Shown here: positions 46,005 to 56,500 of the stretch, in pieces | Layout of the letters: each line of letters opens with the position of its first letter | Numbering within the stretch: position 1 is the first letter of the stretch | Origin: Candidatus Binataceae bacterium | GTDB lineage: Bacteria > Desulfobacterota > Binatia > Binatales > Binataceae | DNA: 64,000 nucleotides | Direction: 5' to 3' | NCBI GenBank assembly: GCA_035650475.1 | Contig: DASRHP010000010.1 | Span: forward strand, 228,835 to 292,834 | The notes under the pieces: model-generated | The model's input: only the letters and a program-made list of their open reading frames with translations | Database searches by the model: none | What the model was told of the DNA's origin: nothing | Made by a program: the position numbers and the translations under genes

Positions 46005-46934
46005 TCAAGCGACGCGCCACTTGGGGCGCATTCCGGTGCGCGCGATCGCCTCCATCACGCGCGCGGTTTCGCCGAGGTCGCTCCAGTGCAAGCCCTCCAC
46101 CGGCATCACCGCCAGATTCAGCGCGGCGCGCTCGAGCACATGGCTTGAGAAATTGATCGGCGCGAGGTCGCGGTACAGGTCTTCGACCGCGCGGTGCTCG
46201 AAGACAGTGTTAAGGGTGGGGCGGACCTTGGCAAAGGCGAAATACAGCCGCGGCGAGGCGACCATGAACATCCCGAGCAAGGTCGAAACCCGGCCGACAA
46301 TAACCGACGTATTCCACAGGCTTCCCTGCTCCATCAGCCGATGCGCTAGCGCGAGCGAGGGCTTCTCGACGAAGCGCGTGACGGCGTGCAGCCCGCTGCC
46401 GTTCACCCTGAGAATTCGTGTGCCGGGTGTGATCCATCCGTAGCTGGTTTCCGGGGTTGACGCTTTAATGCCGAGCAGCACGGTGAGTTCGGGCCGATCC
46501 TCCACCGCAGCGAAGGCCGCTTGTACGTGCCGAGCAAACGCGTGCTCGTCGTCGATGAAATGATCCGAGGGGAGAATCACCGCCGACGCGCCGGGCGCGG
46601 TTTCAGCCAGCCGCAGCAGGGCGTAGAGGATTGCCGGCGCCGTGTCGCGATTGGCGGGCTGCTCGACCACGCTGCGCGGCTCCAGATGGCTCAGCAGGGG
46701 GAAATAGAAGTCGTGATGCGCACGGTTGACCACGGTCAAGGTCAAGCCCCGATCCGCCATGAGCGCTGCCCGACCCAGCGCCTGCTCGAGCAAAGTGGTG
46801 GTGCCGGTGAGCACGCAGAACTGCTTGGGTGTTTCGCGTCCGACGATTTGCCGGGTCAGCGAACGCAGCCGCGTCCCGTCTCCGCCCGCCATCACGATCG
46901 CGGTGCGCGAAGCTTGGCGCTCAATCACGTCCAT
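46005..46934 (-). CDS. Mannose-1-phosphate guanylyltransferase-like sugar nucleotidyltransferase
   Basis: 309 residues. Nucleotide-binding start AIVMAGGDGTRLRSLT, the KQF motif RETPKQFCVLTG, QPANRDTAPAILYALL, PSDHFI, SYGWITPG, FVEKP and WNTSVIV are all of the GMP-type ManC/Man1P guanylyltransferase family; GLHWSDLGE closes the core. The chain lacks the C-terminal isomerase/cupin domain of bifunctional enzymes. The product would be GDP-mannose or a similar sugar nucleotide for glycan synthesis. AAGGAG precedes the ATG. The HlyD gene follows 21 bp downstream, so it might share that operon, but a functional link is not apparent. Confidence 0.85.
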   Translation of the reverse strand: MDVIERQASRTAIVMAGGDGTRLRSLTRQIVGRETPKQFCVLTGTTTLLEQALGRAALMADRGLTLTVVNRAHHDFYFPLLSHLEPRSVVEQPANRDTAPAILYALLRLAETAPGASAVILPSDHFIDDEHAFARHVQAAFAAVEDRPELTVLLGIKASTPETSYGWITPGTRILRVNGSGLHAVTRFVEKPSLALAHRLMEQGSLWNTSVIVGRVSTLLGMFMVASPRLYFAFAKVRPTLNTVFEHRAVEDLYRDLAPINFSSHVLERAALNLAVMPVEGLHWSDLGETARVMEAIARTGMRPKWRVA

Positions 46935-47083
46935 TCGGGTCTCCTTGGTTGCGTGGTTCCGGTTGGAGATTGAGTTTTGCTTTGAATAGCAAGCGGCTTG
47001 CCATCGGCTGTGCAGCGGGAGCGTGCGGACAAGTTTGACGTCGGCAGCCAGCTTCGACCTCGCTTTGGATGAATCTCCGCCGG

Positions 47084-47103
47084 CGAATCGGTCTCCCGAT
47101 TCG
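47084..47103 (-). terminator. Possible terminator hairpin after the single-domain response regulator
   Basis: CGAATCGG and CCGATTCG form a perfect 8-bp stem with a 4-nt loop, 64-84 nt past the stop of the response regulator. No T-rich tract follows on the minus strand, so the call is tentative. The rest of this 233-bp gap holds the promoter region of the nucleotidyltransferase gene, where I see no clear -10/-35 pair. Confidence 0.4.
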
Positions 47104-47167
47104 GCACAGAAGGCCGGGTCATCCTCGACGCAAAATCAGGGACGGCGGTGAATTATGAGAGCGGCCT

Positions 47168-47551
47168 TCAATGCCCGTTGTGGTTCCGGCCGAGCAGGGA
47201 ATCGATAAGCGCGACCAGCTGGCGGTTCGCGAATGGCTTGCGCAGGTATGCCGATGCCCCTGCCGCACGAGCCTCTTCCAGGGAGCGCGAGGAGTGGTAG
47301 GCGGTCATCAGGACAATCGGCGTATCCGGGGACTTTCTGTGCACGTAGCGGGCCATCTCGAAGCCATCGCTCACCGGCATCGTGATATCGCAGAGCACGA
47401 GACCGGGATGCTCCGAGTCAAAAAGCGCCATCGCGCCGGCCACGTCGTTAGCGACCACGCAGCCGTAGCCCACCGAACGAAGCAATCGCGCGCAGCTGTC
47501 TGCAAGGTCCGCTTCGTCGTCAACGATCAGGATGGTCTTGGTCGGCGCCAT
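47168..47551 (-). CDS. Single-domain response regulator (CheY-like)
   Basis: 127 residues, a bare receiver. Asp11/Asp12 (IVDDEAD), phosphoacceptor Asp55 (LCDITMP), conserved Thr in LMTAY and Lys105 (RKPF) are present. There is no output domain, so it works through protein contact or as a phosphate sink. It is divergent from a sigma-54 activator without a receiver across about 310 bp; the pair could form a split NtrC-like system, and the same arrangement recurs at the left end of the window. Confidence 0.92.
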   Translation of the reverse strand: MAPTKTILIVDDEADLADSCARLLRSVGYGCVVANDVAGAMALFDSEHPGLVLCDITMPVSDGFEMARYVHRKSPDTPIVLMTAYHSSRSLEEARAAGASAYLRKPFANRQLVALIDSLLGRNHNGH

Positions 47552-47868
47552 TTCGGCCCTAGTTCCCCATCTGGGCCGAGAAAAGTTTACAGCAACTCAT
47601 ATGCCAAAATGTTTTCCCACGTCGAAGCCGAAGTTGAGGCCGAAAAGGACCAAATCGGCAAGGCCGCGTCGGCTTTTCGACCCTGGGCGCCTCCCCAGGG
47701 AAACTTCCCCACTGAGGCGCTGCCGCCCCATCTTGCACCTCGCTAAGGAGACAAATCCTAATCTGCATCCAGAGGGAACCCCGTGGCATGGTGCGTGCTA
47801 CCTGAGGCGTGATGCCGACAGATACAAGCTCGGTTCGAAAAGAAGCACTGCCGCGGGAGGATTTCGCC
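47552..47868. other. Divergent intergenic region between response regulator and sigma-54 activator
   Basis: About 317 bp. The left half is A/T-richer than average (AAAAGTTTACAGCAACTCAT, about 47580-47600), fitting promoters for the response regulator. The right half holds the sigma-54 promoter-like site given separately and a possible earlier start (ATG at 47812) for the activator. No gene-sized frame with recognisable features is present. Confidence 0.5.
47784..47800 (+). promoter_or_regulatory. Sigma-54 (-24/-12) promoter-like site
   Basis: TGGCATGGTGCGTGCTA places GG and GC with the correct 12-nt step of the -24/-12 consensus TGGCAC-N5-TTGC, with two mismatches. Transcription would begin near 47811, about 60 bp before the activator's preferred ATG. 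The activator may thus depend on sigma-54 and regulate itself. Confidence 0.45.
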
Positions 47869-48975
47869 ATGTACGTTGTCGATCATGCCGCACCCATGAA
47901 TTCGGGCAGGCCCCATGGCCTGAGCGGCAAGGCCGGGTTTTACGGGCTGGTCGGATCGAGCGACGTGATGCGCCGGCTGTATCGCCGAATCGAGGCCGTC
48001 GCCAGCTTCCGCTCGACTGTGCTGATAGTGGGCGAGAGCGGGACGGGCAAGGAGTTGGTCGCGCGCGCGATTCACGATTGCGGAGCCCAGCGCGGGCCCT
48101 TCATCCCCTTCAACTGCGCGGCGATCCCGCGCGAGCTGGTCGAGAGCGAGCTCTTCGGCCATCGCCGCGGCGCTTTCAGCGGAGCGACGGCCGATTTCCA
48201 GGGCCTGTTGCGCGCGGCCGAGGGCGGCACCGTCTTTCTGGACGAAATAACCGAGATGGCGCCCGACACGCAGGCCAAGCTGCTGCGCGCATTGCAGGAG
48301 CGCGCGGTACGCCCGGTCGGCGCCACGCGCGAGATTCCGATTGACGTGCGGCTGGTCGCTTCGACCAACCGCGACCCCGGCGAGGCGGTGCGCAGCGGAC
48401 AGCTGCGCAGCGACCTCTATTACCGGCTCCAGGTCAACGTGCTCGAAGTGCCGCCGCTGCGCGCGCGGCGCGAGGATATCCCGGCCTTGGCTGCACACTT
48501 CGTCGCGCTATTCAATGCCCGCAACATGGGAGCGCGGCTTGTCACCGGCATCGAGGACGACGCGATGGCGGCGCTTGCGAGCTACGAGTGGCCGGGCAAC
48601 GTGCGCGAGCTTGCCAACACCATCGAGTCCGCCTTTACCTTCGGCACCGCCGCCACTATCGGCCTTTTGGATCTCCCCTCGAAGGTCGCTAGTGCGCGCG
48701 GGGGTGCACCAGCGCCTATCGAGGTCGCGGCGCCGTTCCACGCCGAGCTGCCGTCAACCCGCAGCGTCCAGGCGGGCGCGGTCGGTACCTTCGCTGACTT
48801 CGAGCGCCAACTCATCGTGCGAGCGCTGGAATCGACCGGTGGCAACAAGGTCCAGGCTGCCCGCCTGTTGAAGATCTCCCGCAAGAAGCTTTACGCGCGA
48901 ATCGAACGCTATGGGCTCGTGATGCGTGAGGCAAGCCAGACGCCGGTCGCTCCTTCGCAATTCGCGCCGTCCTGA
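47869..48975 (+). CDS. Sigma-54 activator with GAFSGA variant (AAA+/Fis, no receiver domain)
   Basis: 368 residues from the ATG at 47869, chosen for the strong GGGAGG ribosome site 8 nt upstream; an ATG at 47812 is possible. A short N-terminus is followed by Walker A GESGTGKE at 55-62. The sigma-54 loop is GAFSGA at 101-106, with Ser replacing the critical Thr. Walker B TVFLDEITE follows, and a Fis helix-turn-helix NKVQAARLLKISRKKLYARI lies near the end. Thr to Ser in this loop keeps the hydroxyl and can be partly functional in known activators, so activity is plausible but may be tuned. No sensory domain is present; the divergent CheY-like protein may control it. Confidence 0.9.
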   Translation: MYVVDHAAPMNSGRPHGLSGKAGFYGLVGSSDVMRRLYRRIEAVASFRSTVLIVGESGTGKELVARAIHDCGAQRGPFIPFNCAAIPRELVESELFGHRRGAFSGATADFQGLLRAAEGGTVFLDEITEMAPDTQAKLLRALQERAVRPVGATREIPIDVRLVASTNRDPGEAVRSGQLRSDLYYRLQVNVLEVPPLRARREDIPALAAHFVALFNARNMGARLVTGIEDDAMAALASYEWPGNVRELANTIESAFTFGTAATIGLLDLPSKVASARGGAPAPIEVAAPFHAELPSTRSVQAGAVGTFADFERQLIVRALESTGGNKVQAARLLKISRKKLYARIERYGLVMREASQTPVAPSQFAPS

Positions 48976-49102
48976 GAGGGGATTCTGATCGCTTCAACGG
49001 CGATCGTTCCGCCAGCGCGGCGGGCGGCGCGTGCGGCAGATGCGGCCGGTGTGCCGCCCGTCCGAACATTTTCGACCGGTTGCTTTTGCGCCCACGCCGA
49101 CA

Positions 49103-51625
49103 ATGAACGTCGACCGCTACGCCGCGCGCATCCTGCCGCCCGAGCTCCAGGGGCTGACCGAACTCGCCTTCGACATGCGTTGGAGCTGGAACCATGGCGG
49201 CGACGCGATGTGGCGCGCGGTCGATCCCGAGCTATGGGAATTCAGCCACGACCCCTGGCTGATGATCGAGACGGTTTCCACCCGGCGCCTTGAAGAGCTG
49301 GCCAAGGATAAGACCTTCCTCGCCGAACTGACCCGTCAGCTCGAGGAACGCGAGCGCCGGATGCGCGAATCAACGTGGTTCGAGCGCAGCCATGGGCGCG
49401 ACGCCCTCGGCACCGTCGCCTACTTCAGTATGGAGTTCGGGTTGAGCGAGGCGCTGCCAATCTACTCGGGCGGGCTCGGCGTCCTTGCCGGCGATCACAT
49501 GAAAACGGCGAGCGATCTGGGTGTGCCGATTATCGGCGTCGGCCTGCTCTACCAGCGCGGTTATTTCCGCCAGGCGCTCGACCACAACGGCGAACAGGTG
49601 GCCTGCTACCCGTACAACGCGCCCTCGATGCTGCCGGTGCGGCCGCTGCGCGACGCCCGGGGTGACTGGACGCGGGTCGAACTGCGCTTTCCAGGCCGGA
49701 TGCTCTACGTCCGCGCATGGGAGGTGATGGTTGGACGGGTCCGGCTGTGGCTGCTCGACACCAACGACCCGCTTAACCATCCCGCCGACCGCGGCATCAC
49801 TGGCGAGCTCTACGGCGCGGAGCCAGAAATCCGCTTTCAGCAGGAGATCATCCTCGGCGTCGGCGGCTGGCGGCTGGTCGAGCAGATGGGAGTTGACGCC
49901 CGCGTATGCCATCTCAACGAAGGCCACGCCGCCTTCGCCATCCTCGAGCGCGCCCGCCAGTTCATGCTGCGCAGCGGGCAGCCGTTCAAGGTCGCCCTGC
50001 GATGCACCCGCGCGGGCAACGTTTTCACCACGCACACGCCGGTCGCTGCAGCCTTTGACGTTTTTGCCCCTGAGATGTTCGGCGAGTACGCAAACCGCTT
50101 CGCGGCGGCAGTCGGCGTCGGCGTTGAGGAGCTGCTCGCGCTCGGCCGCGCCAATCCTCGCGACCCTCGCGAGCCGTTCAACATGGCGTACCTTGCGGCG
50201 CGCGGCGCGGCCAGCATCAACGCGGTCAGCCGGCTGCACGGCGAGGTCAGCCGGCGCATCTTCCGGCCCCTGTTTCCACGCCTTCCACTGGCCGAGGTGC
50301 CGATAAGCCACGTCACCAATGGCGTGCACATGCCGTCTTGGGACTCGCAATTCGCCGACGAGCTGTGGACGGAGAGCTGCGGCAAGGGGCGCTGGCTGGG
50401 CGAGCTGGAGGAGATCGAGAGCAACCTCGGATGCATCAGCGACGAGGTTCTGTGGAGCGCGCGCAGCCATGCGCGTCAGGCGTTGATCGAATACGTCCGC
50501 CTCCATCTGAGACGCCAGCGCGCGATGCGCGGGGCCGACCCGCGCCAGCTCGAACAGTGTGAGCGCCTCTTCGACACCAACACGCTCACGATCGGCTTCG
50601 CCCGCCGCTTCGCGAGCTACAAGCGCCCGACCCTGCTGCTCACCGATCCCGCCCGCCTTATCCGCCTGCTCAACGACCCTATGCGTCCGGTGCAGCTTTT
50701 CGTTGCTGGCAAGGCGCATCCTAACGACACCGAGGGCCGCCGGATGGTGCGCCAATGGTCGGAGTTCGCCACCCGGCGCGAAGTCGAGGGTAAAGCCGCC
50801 TTTCTCGAGGACTACGACCTCGCGATGGCGGCGCATCTGGTACAGGGCGTCGATCTGTGGATCAACACGCCGCGCCGGCCCTGGGAGGCGTGTGGCACCA
50901 GCGGGATGAAGGTGTTAGTCAACGGCGGGCTCAACCTTTCGGAGCTCGACGGATGGTGGGCCGAAGCTTACTCGACCGACGTGGGCTGGGCGCTGGGCGA
51001 CGCGCTTGAGCACGACGCGGATCCGCGATGGGACGCGGTCGAGGCCGAGGCGTTGTACCGGCTGCTTGAAGAGCAGGTTGTCCCCGCTTTCTATGCGCGC
51101 GACGCGCGTGGGATGCCGGTCGGATGGATCGCCCGCATCCGCGCGAGCATGTCGAAGCTTACTCCGCGCTTTTCGAGCAACCGGATGATGCGCGAGTACG
51201 TCGAGCGCTACTATCTCCCGGCGGCGACTGACTACAGGCGGCGCAGCGCCGGCCATGGCGAGAATGGCGCCGCACTCCAGTCATGGTACGAGCGGCTGGC
51301 GGCGGGCTGGGCGCAGCTCCACTTCGGTAACGTCGAAGTCGTGAAAGTCGGCGAGCAACACCTGTTCGTTGCGCACGTGTACCTGGGCGAGGTGGATGCC
51401 GACGCGGTGCGCGTCGAGCTATACGCCGAGCCCGCCGACGGCGCGACACCGGAAGTGTACGTGATGACGCGTGGCGAGAGCCTCGCCGGCGCCGTCAATG
51501 GCTATATCTATACCGCCGCGGTGCCGGCCGTGCGCCCGTCAACCGACTATACCCCGCGCATCGTGCCCGACCACCCACAGGCCCGCCTCCCGCTGGAAGC
51601 AAACTTGGTGATGTGGAAAAGCTGA
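49103..51625 (+). CDS. glgP: Alpha-glucan phosphorylase (DUF3417-type GlgP)
   Basis: About 840 residues from the ATG at 49103; a few upstream in-frame starts exist and none has a clear ribosome site. The N-terminal DUF3417 segment (RILPPELQGLTELAFDMRWS) is typical of this branch, which lacks the long E. coli-type N-terminus. Conserved parts: AYFSMEFGLSEALPIYSGGL, CHLNEGHAAFAILERARQ, TTHTPVAAAFD, and the PLP-lysine motif EACGTSGMKVLVNGG (usually EASGTSGMK). It releases glucose-1-phosphate from glycogen or maltodextrin. The sigma-54 activator lies just upstream and may control it. No glgA/glgB genes are seen. Confidence 0.92.
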   Translation: MNVDRYAARILPPELQGLTELAFDMRWSWNHGGDAMWRAVDPELWEFSHDPWLMIETVSTRRLEELAKDKTFLAELTRQLEERERRMRESTWFERSHGRDALGTVAYFSMEFGLSEALPIYSGGLGVLAGDHMKTASDLGVPIIGVGLLYQRGYFRQALDHNGEQVACYPYNAPSMLPVRPLRDARGDWTRVELRFPGRMLYVRAWEVMVGRVRLWLLDTNDPLNHPADRGITGELYGAEPEIRFQQEIILGVGGWRLVEQMGVDARVCHLNEGHAAFAILERARQFMLRSGQPFKVALRCTRAGNVFTTHTPVAAAFDVFAPEMFGEYANRFAAAVGVGVEELLALGRANPRDPREPFNMAYLAARGAASINAVSRLHGEVSRRIFRPLFPRLPLAEVPISHVTNGVHMPSWDSQFADELWTESCGKGRWLGELEEIESNLGCISDEVLWSARSHARQALIEYVRLHLRRQRAMRGADPRQLEQCERLFDTNTLTIGFARRFASYKRPTLLLTDPARLIRLLNDPMRPVQLFVAGKAHPNDTEGRRMVRQWSEFATRREVEGKAAFLEDYDLAMAAHLVQGVDLWINTPRRPWEACGTSGMKVLVNGGLNLSELDGWWAEAYSTDVGWALGDALEHDADPRWDAVEAEALYRLLEEQVVPAFYARDARGMPVGWIARIRASMSKLTPRFSSNRMMREYVERYYLPAATDYRRRSAGHGENGAALQSWYERLAAGWAQLHFGNVEVVKVGEQHLFVAHVYLGEVDADAVRVELYAEPADGATPEVYVMTRGESLAGAVNGYIYTAAVPAVRPSTDYTPRIVPDHPQARLPLEANLVMWKS

Positions 51626-51646
51626 TGGGCGAAGGCGGCGGGCAGC

Positions 51647-53497
51647 TCAACGGCGAAGCTGGGTGCCGGCGGCCAGCGTCTGCAAAACGCGCAGGGTGTC
51701 GAGCGCGGTTGCAATTCCCGCCATCGGCAGCAGCGACATCGCCTGCACCAGGTCCATCGCGCGACCGAGCCCGCTTTCGAGCAATTGCGCGCTGGGACGG
51801 TCGAAGATGTTCGGCTCGCCACGGCGAAACAGCGTCGCGTCAAGCCGCCGCAGCGGTTCGAGCACCGGCGGTTCGTGCAGCGGCCACAGGGCGCATCGCG
51901 GTTCGCGTGAGCCGGTGCGGTCGAGGATCGCGTTGACCGCGCGCCGCGCCGCTTCGTTGGCGCCTTCCATGCTCGCCAGCTGGGTGTACGTCCGCACGTA
52001 GTCGGAGGCCAGCAGGAGGTTCTCGATAGGGCCGGCGGTTTCCGGGCGCGAGTCCCACGATCCCACGGTGTTGATGAGCAGCGGCTCGAGGTTGCGCATC
52101 TCGGGATGCGCCAGCGCGTGGGCATCGTCCACGATATCCGGGTCTAGATACCAGTCGGCGAGGTTCTCGCGCTCGAGCACCGGCGCCCTGCCGGGCGCAT
52201 TGAGGTGCGCGCAGAGCTGCACCCACACCTCCTCCATGATTTGGCGGCGCGAGCAGTGCCGCGCGGGCCCGTGATGCAGTCCGGGCGAATCCCAGTCTGA
52301 GATGTCCACCGACAGGATGCCGTTCACCTGTCCGTCGCCGTAATCGCGCGCGATCGGATCGCGCCAGAACTGGCTCTGCGAAATCGAGGTCAAGGCCCAC
52401 GGCGAGTCGAGATAGGTGACGTGTCCGGCGATGACCGGAACGTCGCGGTAGAGGTAGTACTGAATCCCGTTCATCCATGCGGTATAGAGCTTGTCGAGTT
52501 TGGCGAGCGCCGGGTCGATCGCGAGCATGGCGTCGCTCAGCAATCCGCGGCTGCGAAACACTTCGACCGGCAGCGCAGCGATGTAGTAATCGGCGACGAC
52601 CTCGACCCGGCGGGTCCGCGGCGCCGGCTCTCCCAACACCTGATCACCGCTTTGTACTCGCCGGCCGGCGTGCTGTTCGATGTGGGCGCGGGTGATCCGA
52701 GTGCCGTCGCAATCGAGCGCGACCACTCTGCAATGGCGCTCGAATCTCACCCCCAGCGTTTCCAGATACTTTCGCCAAGGGTTGATCCAGACCTCCTCGG
52801 TCGGTCCGTTGAGCAGGCGATCGACCTCGACGCCCGGCGTCATCAGCCCGTACATTAACTGGAGCAGAATCGTTCCGCCCGTGCGCGCACTGACCTTTTC
52901 GGCGCGGCATGCGACAAGGCATCGGCTGAGCCCGATCGCGAGGAGGCGCTGGTAGTCGCGCGACATCTGGGGGGCGCCGATAAAGTCCCACCAGCTCTGA
53001 TGCTCGAAGGTCCGAAGCCGGCGCTCGTCGCAGCTCGTCGCCAGCGCCAGCATCCGGTTGAGGAAGTAGGTCGTCTCGTGCGCCGGGATACCGGCGCGGG
53101 CGAGGTCCCACGCTCCCTCGATCAGGCTGCCGACGTCGCTCAGCGTGCGTGGAAAACGCGCGGGGCCGCACAGCCCCGGTGCGCCCATCCGGGCGAACTC
53201 GATGCGAGGGGCGTCGACCAGGTTGCCGAGCACACCCCTGGGCTGGTTAGCGAAGGGAATGCGCCGCATCGTATCCGGCAGGTGGCGGTAAAAGCCGGGA
53301 AAGAAGCGGAAGCCGTGCTCGCCGGGCAGCGGCCGGCGCCCTCCGGTGGCACGGCCGTGGGCGATACTGCGCGCCTTGCCGCCGAGCAGTCCGCGCCGCT
53401 CATACACGGTTACCGCGAAGCCGCGCTCAGCCAGTTCGTGCGCGGCGCTGAGGCCGGCCACACCGCCGCCCAGGATCGCTACGCGCGTTTTGGCCAT
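51647..53497 (-). CDS. FAD-dependent amine oxidase/phytoene desaturase-like oxidoreductase
   Basis: 616 residues. The dinucleotide fold [20 protein letters not shown] and the following [12 protein letters not shown] are the CRTI/HpnE-type start. The loop [20 protein letters not shown] is characteristic of a subgroup near carotenoid or squalene desaturases and hydroxysqualene dehydroxylases. The C-terminal FAD closure with [20 protein letters not shown] is present. A substrate such as a polyene or isoprenoid is likely, but no isoprenoid genes are adjacent, so the exact reaction is open. GGGGGG precedes the ATG. Convergent with glgP (21 bp between stops) and 34 bp from the cyclase-like stop. 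Confidence 0.85.
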   Translation of the reverse strand: MAKTRVAILGGGVAGLSAAHELAERGFAVTVYERRGLLGGKARSIAHGRATGGRRPLPGEHGFRFFPGFYRHLPDTMRRIPFANQPRGVLGNLVDAPRIEFARMGAPGLCGPARFPRTLSDVGSLIEGAWDLARAGIPAHETTYFLNRMLALATSCDERRLRTFEHQSWWDFIGAPQMSRDYQRLLAIGLSRCLVACRAEKVSARTGGTILLQLMYGLMTPGVEVDRLLNGPTEEVWINPWRKYLETLGVRFERHCRVVALDCDGTRITRAHIEQHAGRRVQSGDQVLGEPAPRTRRVEVVADYYIAALPVEVFRSRGLLSDAMLAIDPALAKLDKLYTAWMNGIQYYLYRDVPVIAGHVTYLDSPWALTSISQSQFWRDPIARDYGDGQVNGILSVDISDWDSPGLHHGPARHCSRRQIMEEVWVQLCAHLNAPGRAPVLERENLADWYLDPDIVDDAHALAHPEMRNLEPLLINTVGSWDSRPETAGPIENLLLASDYVRTYTQLASMEGANEAARRAVNAILDRTGSREPRCALWPLHEPPVLEPLRRLDATLFRRGEPNIFDRPSAQLLESGLGRAMDLVQAMSLLPMAGIATALDTLRVLQTLAAGTQLRR

Positions 53498-53531
53498 CGG
53501 CGGCCCCCCAAACCGCCCAAGGTCGAGCAGC

Positions 53532-56500
53532 CTATTTTACAGCCTGCTGTTGGTCTCGCCGCGCGAGGTTTTCGAGCAGTGCGCGCGCCTCCTTGAAATC
53601 CGCGAGCTCGAAGCCCTCGGTGAAGGCGCCGTACAGCTCCGCCAGCATTGCATGTGCCTGCGCGTGGCGGCCCTCGGCGATCCACAGGCGGGCGAGGCTG
53701 TTCGCCGTCCGCAACTCGGCAAGCTTCATCCCGCGTGCGCGCGCGAGGTCGAGCGCTTCTTTGAGGCTGGCTTCGGCGTCGGCGCGTCCGTCTCTGCCGT
53801 CCGGAGCAGCGAGCGAGGCATACACTTCGCCGCGCAACCGCAGCAGATCGGCCTCGGCGGCGCGTTGCTCATGCTCGTGCGCGTATTTCAGGGCCCGCTC
53901 GAACTCGGCCAGTGCGGCGTCACGGTTACCCAGCCGCGCCTCGGTCCTAATCAGCGCGGTCAAGTACAGCGGAACCTCGGAGCCCGCACCGACCGCGAAC
54001 CACGCGTCGATTGCCTGGCGGAGCTGATCAATGGTATCGCGCCCGGGAGAAAGCTCGGCCGCCGCCATCCCGCCTAAAATCCTGCCGCCTGCCGCCCATA
54101 GCGGAAAGTCTTGCTCGATTGAGAGGCGAACCATCTCGTCGGCCGCCCGCCGCGCCTGCTCGAATTCTTTGCGGTAGAGATGGGCACGCGTGATGAAACA
54201 CCAGGCGAACGCCGCGCTCAGCGGATGGGAGTGGCGGTTGGCGATCTCGAGCGCCTCGTGGTTGAGTCGCAGCCCGGTGTCAGGCAGGCCCAACTCCAAC
54301 ACTGCCCATCCCAGGTAGGCATGGATCGCCATCCCCGGGTCCTGCCCGTAGATGAGAGCGTGCGAGCGATGCTCATCCGGCACCCACAGCGCAAGCGCCC
54401 GTTCGAGATGCTCGCGCGCGACCGCCGGCCAGCCCATCATCAAGCGCGAGATGCCGGCGCGCAGATGGGCCTCCATCTGGAGCGCCGGAACCTGCAGGCG
54501 GTCGGCGAGTTCGAGCGCTTCGAGAGCGACCTTCTCGGAGGTGCGGATGTCGCCGCGCACGAGATAGAATGCCCACAATCCCATCATCACCGGGATCGTC
54601 TGCGGCGACTCGCCGAACTTCTCACAGATCGCGAGCGCACGACCGTAGGCCTTCTCCAGCTCCGGCGCCGAGTACCCCTTGACCGCCATCCACGCGACGC
54701 CGAGCGCGATCTGAAGGCCGAGCTCCTGCTGGTCGCGTTCAGGGCCTTCGGCAAGCGCCTCAAGCAGCTCCAAGGCCTGGCCGAGATGGCTGAGGGCTTC
54801 GATATTGGCCGAGCGCTCGATCGAGCGTTGGCCGGCGGCATGCCAGAACGGAATGGCGCGTGCGCTCAGGCCGCCGCGGGTGTAATGGTGGGCCAGCAGT
54901 TCGGGACGTTCGGCCTTGATTTCTGGAAATCGCTCGTCGAGCACGGTGGCGACGCGCTGATGGTGTCGCTGGCGAGTGCTCTTGAGCACCGATTCGTAGG
55001 CGGCGTCCTGGAGCAGCGCGTGCTTGAAGACGTAGCGCGCCTGGGGGATCGTCCCGTGCTGGAACAGGATCTCGGCGCCGACCAGATTCGCCAACGCCTG
55101 CTCCAGCGCCTCCTGGTCCAGCCCCGAAACGGCACGGAGCAGTTCGTAGGAGAACTCGCGACCCAGCACCGACCCGAGTTGGGCAACTTCGCGCGTGGTG
55201 GACAGCCGATCCAGACGCGCCATCAGCGAATCCTGCAAGGTGGCGGGAATCGCCAGCGCCGGCAGTGGACCGCTGAGTTCGTAGCGCCCTCCCGCGTCGC
55301 GCAGGATGCCGGATTCGAGCACGTTTTTGGTCAGCTCTTCGACATAGAGCGGAACGCCGTCGCTCTTGGCCGCGAGCAGGCGGGCGACCTGAGCCGGCAG
55401 CTCGCCTCCTGCGACCCGCTCGGCCATCGTGCGCGCCTCAGCGTCGGCGAGGCGGCTGAGCGTGAGGGTGGTCGCGTGCGGCCGGCCCGACCAGGGCGGC
55501 GCAAACTCCGGACGGGCCGTGAACAGCAGCAGCAGCGGTGCCGAATGCGCCTGCTCGACCAGCATCGAGAGCAACTCGACGGTCGAAGCGTCGGCCCAGT
55601 GCAGGTCCTCGCTGATCAACAGCAGCGGTCCGCGCTCGGTCGCGCGGCGTACCCACTCCACCAGCACCTGCAAGGTTTTCTCGCGTTGGCGCTGGGGGCT
55701 GAGCTGGGGCGCCGGATAGCGCTCGGGCGGCAGCGGCAGCGAAAGCAGGTTCGCTACCACCGGCATCGCCTCGTCGAGCGCAAGGCCGCTATCCCGGAGC
55801 GTGCGCTCGAGTCTGCGCAGGCGCTTGTCCGCCTCGTGCTCACGGTCGAAGTGCAATATGCGCTGGAGAAAATCGATCACGGGGTAGAAGGCGCTGTTCT
55901 GGTAGTACGGAGAGCATCGCAGTTCGAAATGCCTCGCGCCTTCCTCCGCGACCTGTTCCTTGACAACCTCGGCCAGACGCGATTTTCCAAGTCCGGCCTC
56001 GGCGCTGAGTGTCACTGTCCGTCCGTCGCCGCGCCTGGCCGCTTCCCAATAGTGGCCGAGCAGGGCGACTTCTTCGTCCCTGCCGACCAGCGGAGTGAGG
56101 CCGCCGGAGAGCGCGGCCTCGAAGCGGTTGCGCGCGCCCGTCTCGCGCACGACGCGATGGACCGCAAGCGGATCGGCCACGCCCTTGAGCTGGCGCGCGC
56201 CCAGCGGCTCGCACTCGAATAGTCCGCGCACGAGCTGCTGGACCGCCTCGGTGATGAGCACGGTGTCGGGGTCGGCGAGCGCCTGCACGCGCGCCGCGAT
56301 ATTGGGAGTGTCGCCCAGCGCCAGTTCCTCGCGCCGGCCGCCGCCGCCCATCTCGCCGACCACCACCAGACCGGTGTGAATTCCGATCCGTACATGGACC
56401 GGCCGGCCCAGTTGCGCGTGTAGCTGGGGCAGCTGTTCGATAATCGCGAGTCCGGCGCGCACCGCGCGCTGCACGTCGTCTTCATGCGCGGCCGGATAGC

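Noticed and set aside
54180..56222. 680-codon open frame opposite the cyclase/AAA/TPR gene
   Set aside because: Antisense shadow. The minus strand has zinc ribbons, cyclase and ATPase motifs.
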